Below are positions 1-8,692 of a DNA stretch of 49,760 nucleotides, in pieces. A program made the position numbers and the translations under genes. Numbering within the stretch: the stretch's first letter is position 1; each line of letters starts with the position of its first letter. A model generated the notes under the pieces. It saw only the letters and a list, made by a program, of their open reading frames with translations, was not told the origin of the DNA and did no database searches. Source of the DNA: Gemmatimonadota bacterium (lineage in GTDB: Bacteria; Gemmatimonadota; Gemmatimonadetes; Longimicrobiales; Gaopeijiaceae); assembly GCA_022822325.1 (NCBI GenBank), contig JAJEBW010000022.1, forward strand, positions 1-49,760, read 5' to 3'.

Positions 1-5
1 CCCTC

Positions 6-88
6 CCCGCACCGCGCGGGAAGGAGCGGAGACCTCCCGCCCGGCCTCGCCGGGGGAAGGAAATACTTGTGTCCCGGCGTGCCGGGAC
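6..88. repeat. Cluster of three short palindromes
   Basis: Three hairpin-forming inverted repeats lie within 83 bp: CCCGC/GCGGG (6-20), CCCGGC/GCCGGG with a 3-nt loop (40-54), and a perfect 8+8 arm GTCCCGGC/GCCGGGAC (71-88). They lie about 110-190 bp beyond the stop of the small lipoprotein gene. No long T-run follows any of them, so they are not convincing intrinsic terminators. They could be a structured 3' region or REP-like DNA. The rest of 1-197 shows no gene. Confidence 0.4.
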
Positions 89-197
89 CGGTACAACCAC
101 CTCGCTCTGGTGCCCGCAAATACAGGCATAAGAGCGTGGAACGGGTGTGGGATAAACCGATGGACAAACGAGCTGCACGATCACCTAACTGTTTACC

Positions 198-602
198 CTA
201 CAACCAGTTACCGGTGGCAACGACCGGAGTTACCGTCCCCATAACACTGGCGGTTCTGATGTAGGAGCCGGAGAAGTTGAGGGTGATCGACTGATCCGCC
301 GATGCGATCGTGGCCGCCTGAGAGGTGGCGTCGAAGGTCGCGTCGGACGGATAGCCGCTGATTGTGACGGTGTAAGCACCGCCCTCGACATTGTCGAAGC
401 GGTAGTTCCCGCCACCGGAGGTGGTTTGCGTCTGGCCGTTGCTCAGGTTGACCGACACTCCGTCGATCCCTGTTCCCTCGATCGAGACCTGCCCGCCGAT
501 CGAACCGACCGGCGGAGGAGGAGTCGTCTCCTCACAGGCAGCGAGAGGGATTCCGAGCAAGGCGACCGCCGCAAGCAGCTTGAGTCTGTTCATGCTGGTC
601 AT
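198..602 (-). CDS. Small lipoprotein with one Ig-like/carboxypeptidase-regulatory-like repeat
   Basis: The 134-residue product starts with a basic stretch and a hydrophobic signal ending in the lipobox LAAC, so it should be a lipid-anchored export product. After a proline-rich linker comes one beta-sandwich unit of the carboxypeptidase-regulatory or Big type, with the typical GxxGVSVNLSNG, GNYRFDNVEGGAYTVTISG and TLNFSGSYIRT segments. The sequence then begins what looks like a second unit (SVMGTVTP) and stops at once with TAG. Related proteins usually carry several such units, so this may be a shortened copy. The ATG at 602 is chosen because AAGGGG sits 5 nt upstream; a second ATG at 593 is possible. 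Function unknown. Confidence 0.7.
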   Translation of the reverse strand: MTSMNRLKLLAAVALLGIPLAACEETTPPPPVGSIGGQVSIEGTGIDGVSVNLSNGQTQTTSGGGNYRFDNVEGGAYTVTISGYPSDATFDATSQAATIASADQSITLNFSGSYIRTASVMGTVTPVVATGNWL

Positions 603-853
603 CCATTCCCCTTGGATGGAAGGTTTGCCATTCCGTTCCTTCTCACGGCCTCGTGCCGACGAGAATCGGAATGGCAGGAAAATCTATGATTTCGCGCCCC
701 GGACCGTGGCCTGGGACGGTAGTCAGGGATTTCAAAGGTGCCCGCACTTCGGGCGGATGCGGGTAGTTGCAAGAAGAGTGCCGAAAAGCGGAGGGGACGC
801 AAGTTCCTGACATGCAATGAGATAACAGCTCCGGGACACAGTTGGGGGTGCCC

Positions 854-925
854 GGAAATCGGTAGGCGTTCAGGAATCCGACCCTCCTCGTTCAGAAATC
901 CGGCTCGTTTGGAAATCCGGCCCTC
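854..925. repeat. Degenerate GAAATCCG tandem motif at the fbp 3' end
   Basis: The motif GAAATC/GGAATCCG occurs four times, starting at about 855, 873, 895 and 912 (spacing 17-22 bp), with GTTCAG before two of the copies. The array straddles the fbp stop codon and encodes the last, non-conserved residues of the enzyme. The remaining intergenic DNA to 603 holds no gene. A weak hairpin CCCGCA/TGCGGG (741-763) has no T-run. Confidence 0.45.
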
Positions 926-1952
926 GCGCGGAGCCTTCCCGGCCACCGGCCAGATAGCGCTCCGCCAGCGTCACGAAGTTCGAGGATCCCAGATAGAGCG
1001 GCGTCCGGTCGTGCAGGCCCGTCGGCCTGATTCCCAGGATGTCGCGCGCTCCGTCCGAGGCCCGTCCCCCCGCCGCTTCGCAGACCATCGCCAGCGGCGC
1101 CGCTTCGTAGAGAATCCGCAGCTTTCCGCCCGGCGAAGTCCGGTCAGGAGGATACATGAAGATCCCCCCCTGAAGCAAGGTGCGGTGAAAATCCGAGACC
1201 AGCGAACCGATGTAGCGCGACTTGAAGCCGCCCCCGCCGTCGCCGTCCAATCCCCGGAAATGATCCACCAGACGCTGTTGCGGGCGCGACCAGCGGGCGT
1301 AGTAGGCCTCGTTCGCGGAGTAGATGCGGGCGGGCGGATCGGGGATGCGGATGTTCGGATGGCTCAACAGGAACTCGCCGATCGAGGGGTCGAGGGTGAA
1401 GCCGTGCACTCCCTGGTCAATTCCCGTCGTGTAGACGAGCATGGTGGAGGAGCCGTAGACGATGTACCCGGCGGCGAGCTGGCGCGTTCCCTCCTGGAGG
1501 CAGTCGGCGAGCTGGCCGGGGCGCCCGCGCGGGGTGACGCGGTGGTGGACGGAGAAGATCGTCCCGATCGACACGTTTACATTGATGTTCGACGAGCCGT
1601 CGAGGGGATCGAAGAGGAGGACGTAGGGCCCGATGTCGAAGCGGTCGGGGATGGCGATGATCTCGTCGCACTCCTCCGAGACCATGCAGCAGAGGTGTCC
1701 CGCGTGGTCCATCGCCTTGACGATCACATCCTGGGCGAAGGCGTCGAGCTTCTGGATCTCCTCGCCGTGGACATTGCGCTCGCCGGTGCGGCCCAGGACA
1801 TCGATCAGCCCGGCCATGTTCACCTCGCGCGAGATGATCTTGGCGGCCAGCGCGATATCGTAGAGCAGAGCCGAGAAGCGCCCCGACGCGCCGGGGAACC
1901 TTCGCTCCTCGTCGATGATGTGGCGATCGATGGTGACGACCTTGCTTCGCAT
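870..1952 (-). CDS. fbp: Fructose-1,6-bisphosphatase, class I
   Basis: Hydrolyses fructose 1,6-bisphosphate to fructose 6-phosphate in gluconeogenesis; a cytosolic Mg-dependent enzyme. The 360-residue protein aligns with class I FBPases from its start: an N-terminal region with ALLYDIALAAKII, the metal-site SEECDE and the signature LFDPLDGSSNI, then KLRILYEAAPLAMVCEAAGG and the C-terminal GxRDILGIxPTxLHDRTPLYLGS segment. Length is slightly above the usual 330-340 because of a divergent tail encoded by the repeats at 854-925. The ATG at 1952 has no clear Shine-Dalgarno but matches the family's N-terminus. It lies 48 bp downstream of comEC on the same strand. Confidence 0.95.
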   Translation of the reverse strand: MRSKVVTIDRHIIDEERRFPGASGRFSALLYDIALAAKIISREVNMAGLIDVLGRTGERNVHGEEIQKLDAFAQDVIVKAMDHAGHLCCMVSEECDEIIAIPDRFDIGPYVLLFDPLDGSSNINVNVSIGTIFSVHHRVTPRGRPGQLADCLQEGTRQLAAGYIVYGSSTMLVYTTGIDQGVHGFTLDPSIGEFLLSHPNIRIPDPPARIYSANEAYYARWSRPQQRLVDHFRGLDGDGGGGFKSRYIGSLVSDFHRTLLQGGIFMYPPDRTSPGGKLRILYEAAPLAMVCEAAGGRASDGARDILGIRPTGLHDRTPLYLGSSNFVTLAERYLAGGREGSARGPDFQTSRISERGGSDS

Positions 1953-2000
1953 GGGGCGGAAGATCGCACGGCCGGGGGGCGGGGGGCAAGGACGGGCGAT

Positions 2001-4283
2001 TCATCTCTCCCCCCTTCCCCGCACCCTGACCCGGCCATCGCGCTCGGCGGTCACGGTGACGGTCCCGTGGCGGTCCGTTCTGTAGATTCGGGCGCCGGCC
2101 CGTTCAAGTCTCCGCATCACGATCGGATCGGGGTGGCCGTAGCGGTTGCGCGCACCGACCGGAATCAGGGCGTAGGCGGGGGAAGCCGCATTGAGGAGGG
2201 CCTCCGAGGTCGAGGTGACGCTGCCGTGATGGCCGACCTTGAGAAGGGTGACGTCGGGGATCCGGTCCAGGATGCGGCGCTCCACCTCGTCGCTGGCGTC
2301 GCCCATGAACAGCGCCGAGAACTCGCCGAACTCGATGTGAAGGACGACCGACCATTCGTTTGGTTCGTCCGGATCGAGCGGTTCTCCCTCTCCCGGTCGC
2401 GGCGGACTCAGGACGCGGAAGACCACCCCGTCGATCGTCCATGAATCGCCCGCGACCGCGCGCCGCCAGGGAATTCCCGCATCCTGCGCCTCGGCCAGCC
2501 CATCCATCTGTCCCGCCTGCCCCCCGCCCAGCCCCGGACCCAACACCGATTCGGTCCGCACATTGCGCAACACCGCTCCCAGTCCCCCGGCGTGGTCTTC
2601 GTCCGGGTGCGAAAGGATGACCGCCTCCAGACGGCGCGCGCCCTGCCCGTGAAGGTAGGGAACCACCCGCGTGAGCCCGGCGTCGGTTCCGCCGAATCCG
2701 CGCGGTCCCGCGTCGACCAGGAGCCAGCGGCCCCGTGGCGTGCGAATCGCGATCGCGTCTCCTTGCCCGACATCGATCGCGACGATCTGCAACGTTCCCC
2801 GTCCCGCCAGCGAGAGCGCCGCCTGCCCGGCCCACAGGGTGGCCAGCGCCGCGAGCACCGACACGACGGCCCGAACCGCGGCCCGGCTGCGCCACCGCGC
2901 ATGGCCCAGCGCCATCGGCATCAGCGCGCCCGCCGTGAGGAGCGCGGCCTCGCGAGGGGTGAGGAGCGCCACCGTTCCCGGCAGCCCGCCCAGCCAGGCG
3001 GCCGAGCGCGTGACCGCGTCGAGGAGGCCCTGCGCCCCCAGTCCCACCACCCCCGCCCCGGGGATGTGCAGCACATCGAGCACGATCGCGACGATGACCC
3101 CCGGCACGGCGGCCGCGACCAGGGGCGTGAGCAGGATCGACGAGGGCAGCGAGAGGAGCGGGATCTGCCCGAAGTGCCAGGCCAGGATCGGAGCCGTGAA
3201 GACCGAGGCGCCGATTCCGGCGGCGACCGGCGAGGCGATGAGTCCGCGCCCGCGATGTTCCGGCCAGTGCCGCAAGATCCACCGCGTCATGATCAGGATT
3301 CCGGCGGTGCCCGTGACGGTGAGCTGAAATCCCGCGCCCGCAACCTGTTCGGGCCGGAGCAGCGCGATCATCAGCATGGAGAGGCCGAGCGCGCCCAGGG
3401 GACGGGCGGGGGCATGGCGAAGCCGTCCCAGGACGAAGGCGGTGGTCATCCAGGCGGCGCGGGTCGCCGAGGTGGGGGCGCCGATCAGGAGGACGTAGCT
3501 CCAAACCCCGATCGCCACCCAGAGGGCGCGGCGGCGGGGCGGCTGTCCGGTGGCCGAGAGAAGGGCGCCCAGGAGCGCGGCGATCACCCCGACATGGAAC
3601 CCGGAGATGGATAGCAGGTGGGCGGTGCCGGAGCGCGCGAAGGCGTCGATGAGTTCGCGGGGAATTCCGTCGCGGTCGGCCAGCACCAGCGCCGAGGCGA
3701 CCCCGGCCTGGTCCGCCAGTCTCCGGTCGAGCGCCTCCATCGCCCGGCCACGGATTCGCGCGCGCATGCGGGCGCTCCAGGGAACCGGCGCCGCGGATTC
3801 GGTCCCCTTCACCTGGTTCGCACTTAAATACAGTGTTTCGGTGCCGTCTGGGCGCAGCGAGCGGATCCATCGTCCCTCCACCCGGACCGGCGTGGCCTCC
3901 GGGGGCGCTCCGCTGCGGCTGTACACGCGCACGTCGGCGGGGCATGTCCGGCCGGAACCCGGGTCGCCGGAGTTCAGGCGCAGAGTCGAGGCCCCCTCCT
4001 CGCTGACGCGGATGAAGTAGCCGGTGACCGAGGCCGGCGCGCCATCGGGGAGGCCGGGAAGGCAGCGCTCGGCCGCTCGCCGCGCACCGGTTGCCCAGGC
4101 CAGACCCGCCAGCGCCACCAGCACGAAGGGAATTGCGCGCGATTTGGGACCGCGCCATATCAGGATCGGACAGAGCGCGACCAGGATGGAGCCGAGAGTT
4201 CGGTCGAAGCCGATTGCCGTGCTGATGGCCGCGCCGACGGCGAAGCCCACGGCCGTCCAGAGGATCGGCGGCGAGTCTCTCAC
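2001..4283 (-). CDS. comEC: ComEC/Rec2 family DNA-uptake channel protein
   Basis: Full-length ComEC-type protein (760 residues), the inner-membrane channel for single-stranded DNA in natural transformation. It starts with transmembrane segments and a DUF4131-like soluble part, continues with the multi-span Competence domain (about residues 200-490), and ends with a metallo-beta-lactamase domain. That domain shows DVGQGDA, LLVDAG, the metal motif HPDEDHAGG and VGHHGS. The GTG start at 4283 overlaps the stop of the upstream gene as GTGA, so the two are translationally coupled. No other competence genes are in the window, so actual competence cannot be inferred. Confidence 0.92.
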   Translation of the reverse strand: MRDSPPILWTAVGFAVGAAISTAIGFDRTLGSILVALCPILIWRGPKSRAIPFVLVALAGLAWATGARRAAERCLPGLPDGAPASVTGYFIRVSEEGASTLRLNSGDPGSGRTCPADVRVYSRSGAPPEATPVRVEGRWIRSLRPDGTETLYLSANQVKGTESAAPVPWSARMRARIRGRAMEALDRRLADQAGVASALVLADRDGIPRELIDAFARSGTAHLLSISGFHVGVIAALLGALLSATGQPPRRRALWVAIGVWSYVLLIGAPTSATRAAWMTTAFVLGRLRHAPARPLGALGLSMLMIALLRPEQVAGAGFQLTVTGTAGILIMTRWILRHWPEHRGRGLIASPVAAGIGASVFTAPILAWHFGQIPLLSLPSSILLTPLVAAAVPGVIVAIVLDVLHIPGAGVVGLGAQGLLDAVTRSAAWLGGLPGTVALLTPREAALLTAGALMPMALGHARWRSRAAVRAVVSVLAALATLWAGQAALSLAGRGTLQIVAIDVGQGDAIAIRTPRGRWLLVDAGPRGFGGTDAGLTRVVPYLHGQGARRLEAVILSHPDEDHAGGLGAVLRNVRTESVLGPGLGGGQAGQMDGLAEAQDAGIPWRRAVAGDSWTIDGVVFRVLSPPRPGEGEPLDPDEPNEWSVVLHIEFGEFSALFMGDASDEVERRILDRIPDVTLLKVGHHGSVTSTSEALLNAASPAYALIPVGARNRYGHPDPIVMRRLERAGARIYRTDRHGTVTVTAERDGRVRVRGRGER

Positions 4284-4546
4284 TCCAGAAGCGATTCTCC
4301 CTCTCTGGCGGTCATGTGGCGCTCGCGAAGCAGGCGGCGAACCCGCAGATCGGCGTGGATGCCCGCCGCGAGGACGACGGCCATTCCCACGACCATTCCC
4401 CCGAAGGCCACAAAAGCGACGGGAACGGCGCGCAGCGTGACGAACCCGAGCCCGACGATCGCCTCGTTGCCCCGGTTGGCGATGGCAAAGCCGATGCCGA
4501 GCGCGACGATCGCCGCCAGTCCCGCCAGAACCAGGAGCCGGCTCAC
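4280..4546 (-). CDS. LapA-like (DUF1049) small inner-membrane protein
   Basis: Predicted 88-residue protein with two hydrophobic segments: RLLVLAGLAAIVALGIGFAIANRG and a second span, VAFVAFGGMVVGMAVVLAAG. A short basic cytoplasmic tail (RVRRLLRERH) follows. This layout matches LapA/YciS DUF1049 proteins, which work in envelope assembly with LapB in proteobacteria. The start is a GTG at 4546 overlapping the miaB stop (GTGA), and its own stop overlaps comEC, so it sits in a tightly coupled set. Family assignment rests on topology and size and is less sure than for the neighbours. Confidence 0.65.
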   Translation of the reverse strand: MSRLLVLAGLAAIVALGIGFAIANRGNEAIVGLGFVTLRAVPVAFVAFGGMVVGMAVVLAAGIHADLRVRRLLRERHMTAREGESLLE

Positions 4547-6033
4547 CCCGGAACTCCCGCCGCCGCCCGGTCGTGCACAGTGGATTCGCTTGCGGCTCGC
4601 CGGCCGCCCACGAGATGGCCGCCGACGCCTTCGCCCGCGGCCCGCGCATCCCGCAGGCGCTCCGCAACAAAGGTCGGACCGGTCGTGCGCGCGAGCCGAA
4701 CCGTGAGGTAGCGTCCGATCTCTTCCTCCCCACCCTCCACCACCACCGCCTTGCCCCGCCGCGTCCGCCCCAGGACCATCCCCTCGCTGCGCGCTTTTCG
4801 CTCGATCAGCAACTCCTCCACGCGGCCCACCTCGCCCTGGTTGATCTCCCGCTGGATCGACCGCGTCAGCGCAATCAGCCGCTCGAGCCGCCGCTGCGCG
4901 ATCTCGTCGTCGATGAACTGGCGCGCCGGCAGACGCGTCGCCGGAGTTCCCTCGCGCGGACTGTATTTGTAGGTGAAGGCTTCGTCGAAGCGGACCCGGG
5001 CCAGCAGATCGAGGGTCTGCTCGAAGTCCTCCTCGCTCTCGTTGGGGAAGGCGACGATCACGTCGGTGGAGAGCGCGATGCCGGGGAGGGCGCCGCGGAT
5101 CAGATCGACCTTTTCCAGGAAGGACTCGGCGGTGTAGCGGCGGAGCATGCGGCGCAGGACGCGGTTGCTGCCCGACTGAACCGGCAGATGGAACTGCTCG
5201 CAGACGGCGGGCTCGCGCGCCATGACCTCGACCAGCTCTTCGGTGACGTCGTTGGGGTGCGGAGAGGTGAAGCGGACGCGGCGAATTCCGGGAACCCGCG
5301 CCACCCCTTCGAGCAGACGGGCGAAGGACCAGTCGCCGCGGCGGTAGGAATTGACGGTCTGCCCCAGGAGGGTGACTTCGGTGATTCCGCCCCGGGCCGC
5401 CTGCGCCGCCTCGGCCAGGACCTCGCGGGGATCGCGATTCTTCTCCGAGCCGCGCACATAGGGCACGATGCAGAAGGTGCAGCGGTGATTGCACCCGCGC
5501 TGAATCGGAATCCAGGCGGTGATGTCGGAGCGGCGGCGCTGTTCGAGGCCGCGGTAGTTCTCGTCGAGCGAGAGATCGAGCACCGAGAGCCGTCTGCGCC
5601 CCGGCGGCGGACCGGAATCCGCGACCCGGCCGCGATCGCCATTCCCCGCGACCGATCGGCGTCCATTGCCCCGGCTTCCGTCGCCCCGGATCCGGTCGAG
5701 CGCGTCGCCCAGCGAGCGGTAGCCGTCGGGCCCCATGACCAGATCGACGTGCGGCGCCCTCGCCAGGAGATCGTCGCCCATTCGTTGCGCCATGCAGCCG
5801 GTGACCCCCAGGACCATCCCCGGCCGTTCGCGCTTGATCGCATTGAGCTGCCCCACGCGCCCGAGCACCCGTCTCTCGGCGTGCTCGCGGATGGCGCAGG
5901 TGTTGACCAGAACCACGTCGGCCCCCTCCGGGCGATCGACGATCTCGTAGCCGCGCGCCTCCAGCACCCCCTCCATGAGCTCGCCGTCGGAGATGTTCAT
6001 CTGGCAGCCGTAGCTCTCGACGTAGGCCTTCAT
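4543..6033 (-). CDS. miaB: tRNA-2-methylthio-N6-dimethylallyladenosine synthase
   Basis: Radical-SAM methylthiotransferase that adds the methylthio group to i6A37 of tRNAs reading UNN codons. It has the UPF0004 domain with the three auxiliary-cluster cysteines (C10, C46, C80), the radical-SAM triad C181-x3-C185-x2-C188, and a C-terminal TRAM domain (about 380-445). Two features are unusual: a Gly/Arg-rich insert (about residues 113-150) between the first two domains, and a roughly 40-residue divergent tail. The ATG at 6033 overlaps the stop of the MtaB-type gene (ATGA). Confidence 0.93.
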   Translation of the reverse strand: MKAYVESYGCQMNISDGELMEGVLEARGYEIVDRPEGADVVLVNTCAIREHAERRVLGRVGQLNAIKRERPGMVLGVTGCMAQRMGDDLLARAPHVDLVMGPDGYRSLGDALDRIRGDGSRGNGRRSVAGNGDRGRVADSGPPPGRRRLSVLDLSLDENYRGLEQRRRSDITAWIPIQRGCNHRCTFCIVPYVRGSEKNRDPREVLAEAAQAARGGITEVTLLGQTVNSYRRGDWSFARLLEGVARVPGIRRVRFTSPHPNDVTEELVEVMAREPAVCEQFHLPVQSGSNRVLRRMLRRYTAESFLEKVDLIRGALPGIALSTDVIVAFPNESEEDFEQTLDLLARVRFDEAFTYKYSPREGTPATRLPARQFIDDEIAQRRLERLIALTRSIQREINQGEVGRVEELLIERKARSEGMVLGRTRRGKAVVVEGGEEEIGRYLTVRLARTTGPTFVAERLRDARAAGEGVGGHLVGGRRAASESTVHDRAAAGVPG

Positions 6034-7499
6034 GCGGTGACCTCCGCGAGCGGCTGCGCGCCCGATTCCAGGGGTGGGCGGTTCGCGCGGGCGGCCTTGG
6101 CGGGTGGGGGAATGAAGGGTGACGGCGCGGATGCGGCTTCGGCGGCGGGCGCGGCGGCGGCGAAATCCACCCGGCGGCCGTCGGGGGAGAGGCGTCCGCT
6201 GTGAATGCGCCCGGCGTCCCGCAGCGGCTGCGCCGGCTGCGCGTCCCATGACGGCTGCGCGCCTTTCTGGAGCCGCGACCCCACGCGGACGCGGAGATAG
6301 TCGCCGGTGAGCGCGGTGCCGCGATCGCCCTCCATCACCACCTCCACCCGGGAACCGCCCCGGCTGCGCGCATAGCGTTCGCCCTTGACCGCGCCCAGGG
6401 TGCGAAGTTCGAGCGCGCGTTCCCACGAGATGCGCTCGGGGAGGCGGCCCGGAAGCGTTGCCGCCACGGTGCCGGCGCGGGGCGACCAGGGAAAGACGTG
6501 CAGGTAGGTGAAGGGAAGCTCCTCGACGAGCGCCACGGTGGCGTTGTGGTCGGCCTCGGTCTCGCCGGGGAAGCCGGTGATGACGTCGGCCCCCAACCCG
6601 ATCGGCCCGGCCGCGGCGGCGATATCGAGGGCGCGGCGGCGGTACTGCTCGCGGGTGTGCCAGCGTCGCATGCGGCGCAGCACCGGATCGGCTCCGCTCT
6701 GCAGCGGCATGTGCAGGTGCGGGGCGAGCCGGCCGCGCGCCTCGGCGAGGAGGCGGATCAGATCGTCGTCGACCTCGGTGGCCTCGATGCTGCCGAGCCG
6801 GAAGCGCGGAGCGGGAACCTCGTCCAGGAGGCGGCGGACCAGCCCGGCGAGGGAGCCGCGCGGATCCAGATCGCGGCCGTAGTGACCGATGTGCACCCCG
6901 GTGACGACGAGCTCGGGGTGGGTGCGCGCCAGGATTCGGGCCTCCGCGACGACTTCGCCGGGGGGGCGGCTGCGGCTCGCGCCCCGGGCCAGCCGGGTGG
7001 CGCAGAAGGAACACTTCCGGTCGCAGCCATCCTGGATCTTGAGCCAGCCGCGAGTGGCGCCGGCGCGACGGCGAAGGGGTGTGGCGCGGCGCAGGGAAAG
7101 GAGGGGGCTGGACTCGCCGCCGGCAACCGCGCGATCCCGGACGGGGCGCCCGCCACGGGCAATCAACCGCCGCGACGCCGCCAGCACAGCATTCGGATCG
7201 TGGCCTTCGACCACCGCCCCCACCTCCTTCATGGCGCGGTAGTCCGTCGCCCGCAACACCGCCGAGCACCCCGCCACCACCACCCGCACCCCCGGACTGC
7301 GGCGGGCCGCCCGGCGAATGAAGCGGCGCGCATCGGCGTCGGCCTGGCTGGTCACGGTGCAGGTGTTCACCACGCAAAGCTCGGCGTCGTCCAGCGCGGC
7401 CGCGCGCGCATTCGGGACCGCCGTCTCGATCGCCTGCCGCATGCGCTCGGTGTCGTACTGGTTGGTCTTGCAGCCGAAGGTCCTGAAGTGAACGCGCAT
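6030..7499 (-). CDS. mtaB: MtaB-type tRNA (t6A37) methylthiotransferase
   Basis: Second methylthiotransferase, 489 residues, of the type that converts t6A37 to ms2t6A37. UPF0004 cysteines are C10, C47 and C78; the radical-SAM motif is C159-x3-C163-x2-C166. The N-terminal VHFRTFGCKTNQYD and the motif HLHMPLQSGAD are typical of the MtaB/YqeV branch. A TRAM-like region (about 380-420) is followed by an extra 70-residue Ala/Pro-rich tail not needed for catalysis. ATG at 7499 is preceded by AGAGGG. The gene abuts the outer-membrane protein gene upstream and overlaps miaB downstream. Confidence 0.88.
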   Translation of the reverse strand: MRVHFRTFGCKTNQYDTERMRQAIETAVPNARAAALDDAELCVVNTCTVTSQADADARRFIRRAARRSPGVRVVVAGCSAVLRATDYRAMKEVGAVVEGHDPNAVLAASRRLIARGGRPVRDRAVAGGESSPLLSLRRATPLRRRAGATRGWLKIQDGCDRKCSFCATRLARGASRSRPPGEVVAEARILARTHPELVVTGVHIGHYGRDLDPRGSLAGLVRRLLDEVPAPRFRLGSIEATEVDDDLIRLLAEARGRLAPHLHMPLQSGADPVLRRMRRWHTREQYRRRALDIAAAAGPIGLGADVITGFPGETEADHNATVALVEELPFTYLHVFPWSPRAGTVAATLPGRLPERISWERALELRTLGAVKGERYARSRGGSRVEVVMEGDRGTALTGDYLRVRVGSRLQKGAQPSWDAQPAQPLRDAGRIHSGRLSPDGRRVDFAAAAPAAEAASAPSPFIPPPAKAARANRPPLESGAQPLAEVTA

Positions 7500-7510
7500 G
7501 GCGGTGCCCT

Positions 7511-8692
7511 CTAGGAGCTCGAAATGCCAAGCGAGACCGTCGCCCGCCAGAAGCTCTCGGCCAGGGGAAGGCTGTCGCGCCGAACCCGTTCCAGCCCGAT
7601 GTCGGCCCACCCGAGGGGCTGTCCCTCAATCTCGACGAAGTTGATGCCCAGCCCCACCGAAAAGGCGGATTCCAGGGGATCGCGGGCCTCGAAGCGGAAG
7701 GGGGGCGCGCCGCGACGATAGCCGATCCGCAGGGGAATGCTGCGCACCTCGCGCTCGACCATGCGCCACTCGATTCCCGCGCCCCAACCCAGGTTGCGCC
7801 CGCTGAGCACGCCGTCGGGGAAGCCGCCCGCGCCGGACCAGTCCTGGTAGACCGCCGAAGCCGCGAGAAGCAGCCGCTGCGTAAGCCGTCCGGAGGCGCC
7901 GGCCAGGAATCTCGGGGGAACGTCGTAGCGGCTCTCGGGACCGGTGGTCTCGTCGCCGGGATTCTCCGCCAGCGCAGTCGAGAACTCGGCCGCGCCCCCG
8001 ATGTGGATCAGTTCGTGCGGATCGAAGCCGAAGCCGGCGGCGAAGGTGTAGCCGCTGTAGGACCACTGCGAGTCTTCGCGGTAGGGCCGCACGTCGGGCC
8101 CCACATAGGTGGAATCGAGGGTGCGGTCGAAGCGCTGGTTGAGCCGTCCGACATAGCGGCCCGCGCTGAACCCCAGCGAGAGCAGGTCGCCGAGGGGCTG
8201 CGACCACCCGACCCGCGCGACCGAGGTGCCGCCGTCGGTCTCGAAGCGGTCCTCGACGGAGACATCCGCGTCCCCGAGGGTCACGAGCCGGTTGCGCACC
8301 CCGGACCACCTTCGCTCCATGTGACCGGCCAGCGACAGGGTGACGACGCCGCGCCCGTAGGCGGGGTAGCCGATCGCGATCAGGGGAAAGCGAGTGGTGC
8401 GGGTCGTGCCGCCCTGGTCGCCGAACTCGAAGTCGCCCCACGACGGCTGCATCGACGCGGTGACGGTGGGCAGGAGCAACCGGGCCGCCGCCGCCGGGTC
8501 GGTGGGCGAGACAAAAGCCCCGGGCAACCCGATCGCGACGCCGCCGAGCCCCGCCTGGCGGCCGTTGCCGACCTCGACGGGAACGCCGAGCGCGCGAAAA
8601 CCCAGGAAGGACTGCGCCGCCGCGCCACCCGCCGGCGAGAGAAGGCCCAGCGACGCCAGAAGGACCGCGCCGACCCCGCCCCGACCCCTCAC
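7511..8692 (-). CDS. Predicted outer-membrane beta-barrel protein, function unknown
   Basis: Predicted 393-residue protein with a signal peptide cleaved after about GGAAAQ, then alternating amphipathic strands throughout (for example TTRFPLIAIGYPAYGRGVVTLSLAG). It ends in strands of the kind seen in transmembrane barrels. The mid region resembles FadL/PorV-like proteins of the FCB group: a GLGGVAIGLPGA segment after the mature N-terminus and repeated SLGFSAGRYVG-type strands. The GTG at 8692 overlaps the stop of the upstream lipoprotein gene (GTGA), so the pair is probably made in fixed ratio and may form one envelope assembly. No specific function can be given. Confidence 0.7.
   Translation of the reverse strand: MRGRGGVGAVLLASLGLLSPAGGAAAQSFLGFRALGVPVEVGNGRQAGLGGVAIGLPGAFVSPTDPAAAARLLLPTVTASMQPSWGDFEFGDQGGTTRTTRFPLIAIGYPAYGRGVVTLSLAGHMERRWSGVRNRLVTLGDADVSVEDRFETDGGTSVARVGWSQPLGDLLSLGFSAGRYVGRLNQRFDRTLDSTYVGPDVRPYREDSQWSYSGYTFAAGFGFDPHELIHIGGAAEFSTALAENPGDETTGPESRYDVPPRFLAGASGRLTQRLLLAASAVYQDWSGAGGFPDGVLSGRNLGWGAGIEWRMVEREVRSIPLRIGYRRGAPPFRFEARDPLESAFSVGLGINFVEIEGQPLGWADIGLERVRRDSLPLAESFWRATVSLGISSS

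Noticed and set aside
61..160. Possible tRNA or small RNA near the left edge
   Set aside because: The palindromes do not form a cloverleaf and there is no T-arm GTTC or CCA end.
741..763. Hairpin CCCGCA/TGCGGG downstream of fbp as a terminator
   Set aside because: Only six base pairs, an 11-nt loop and no T-run after it on the minus strand.
738..2444. Long open frame on the + strand (568 codons) over fbp and comEC
   Set aside because: It is antisense to two clear enzymes, is rich in Arg/Gly/Asp and matches no family. High GC content produces such shadow frames all along this window.
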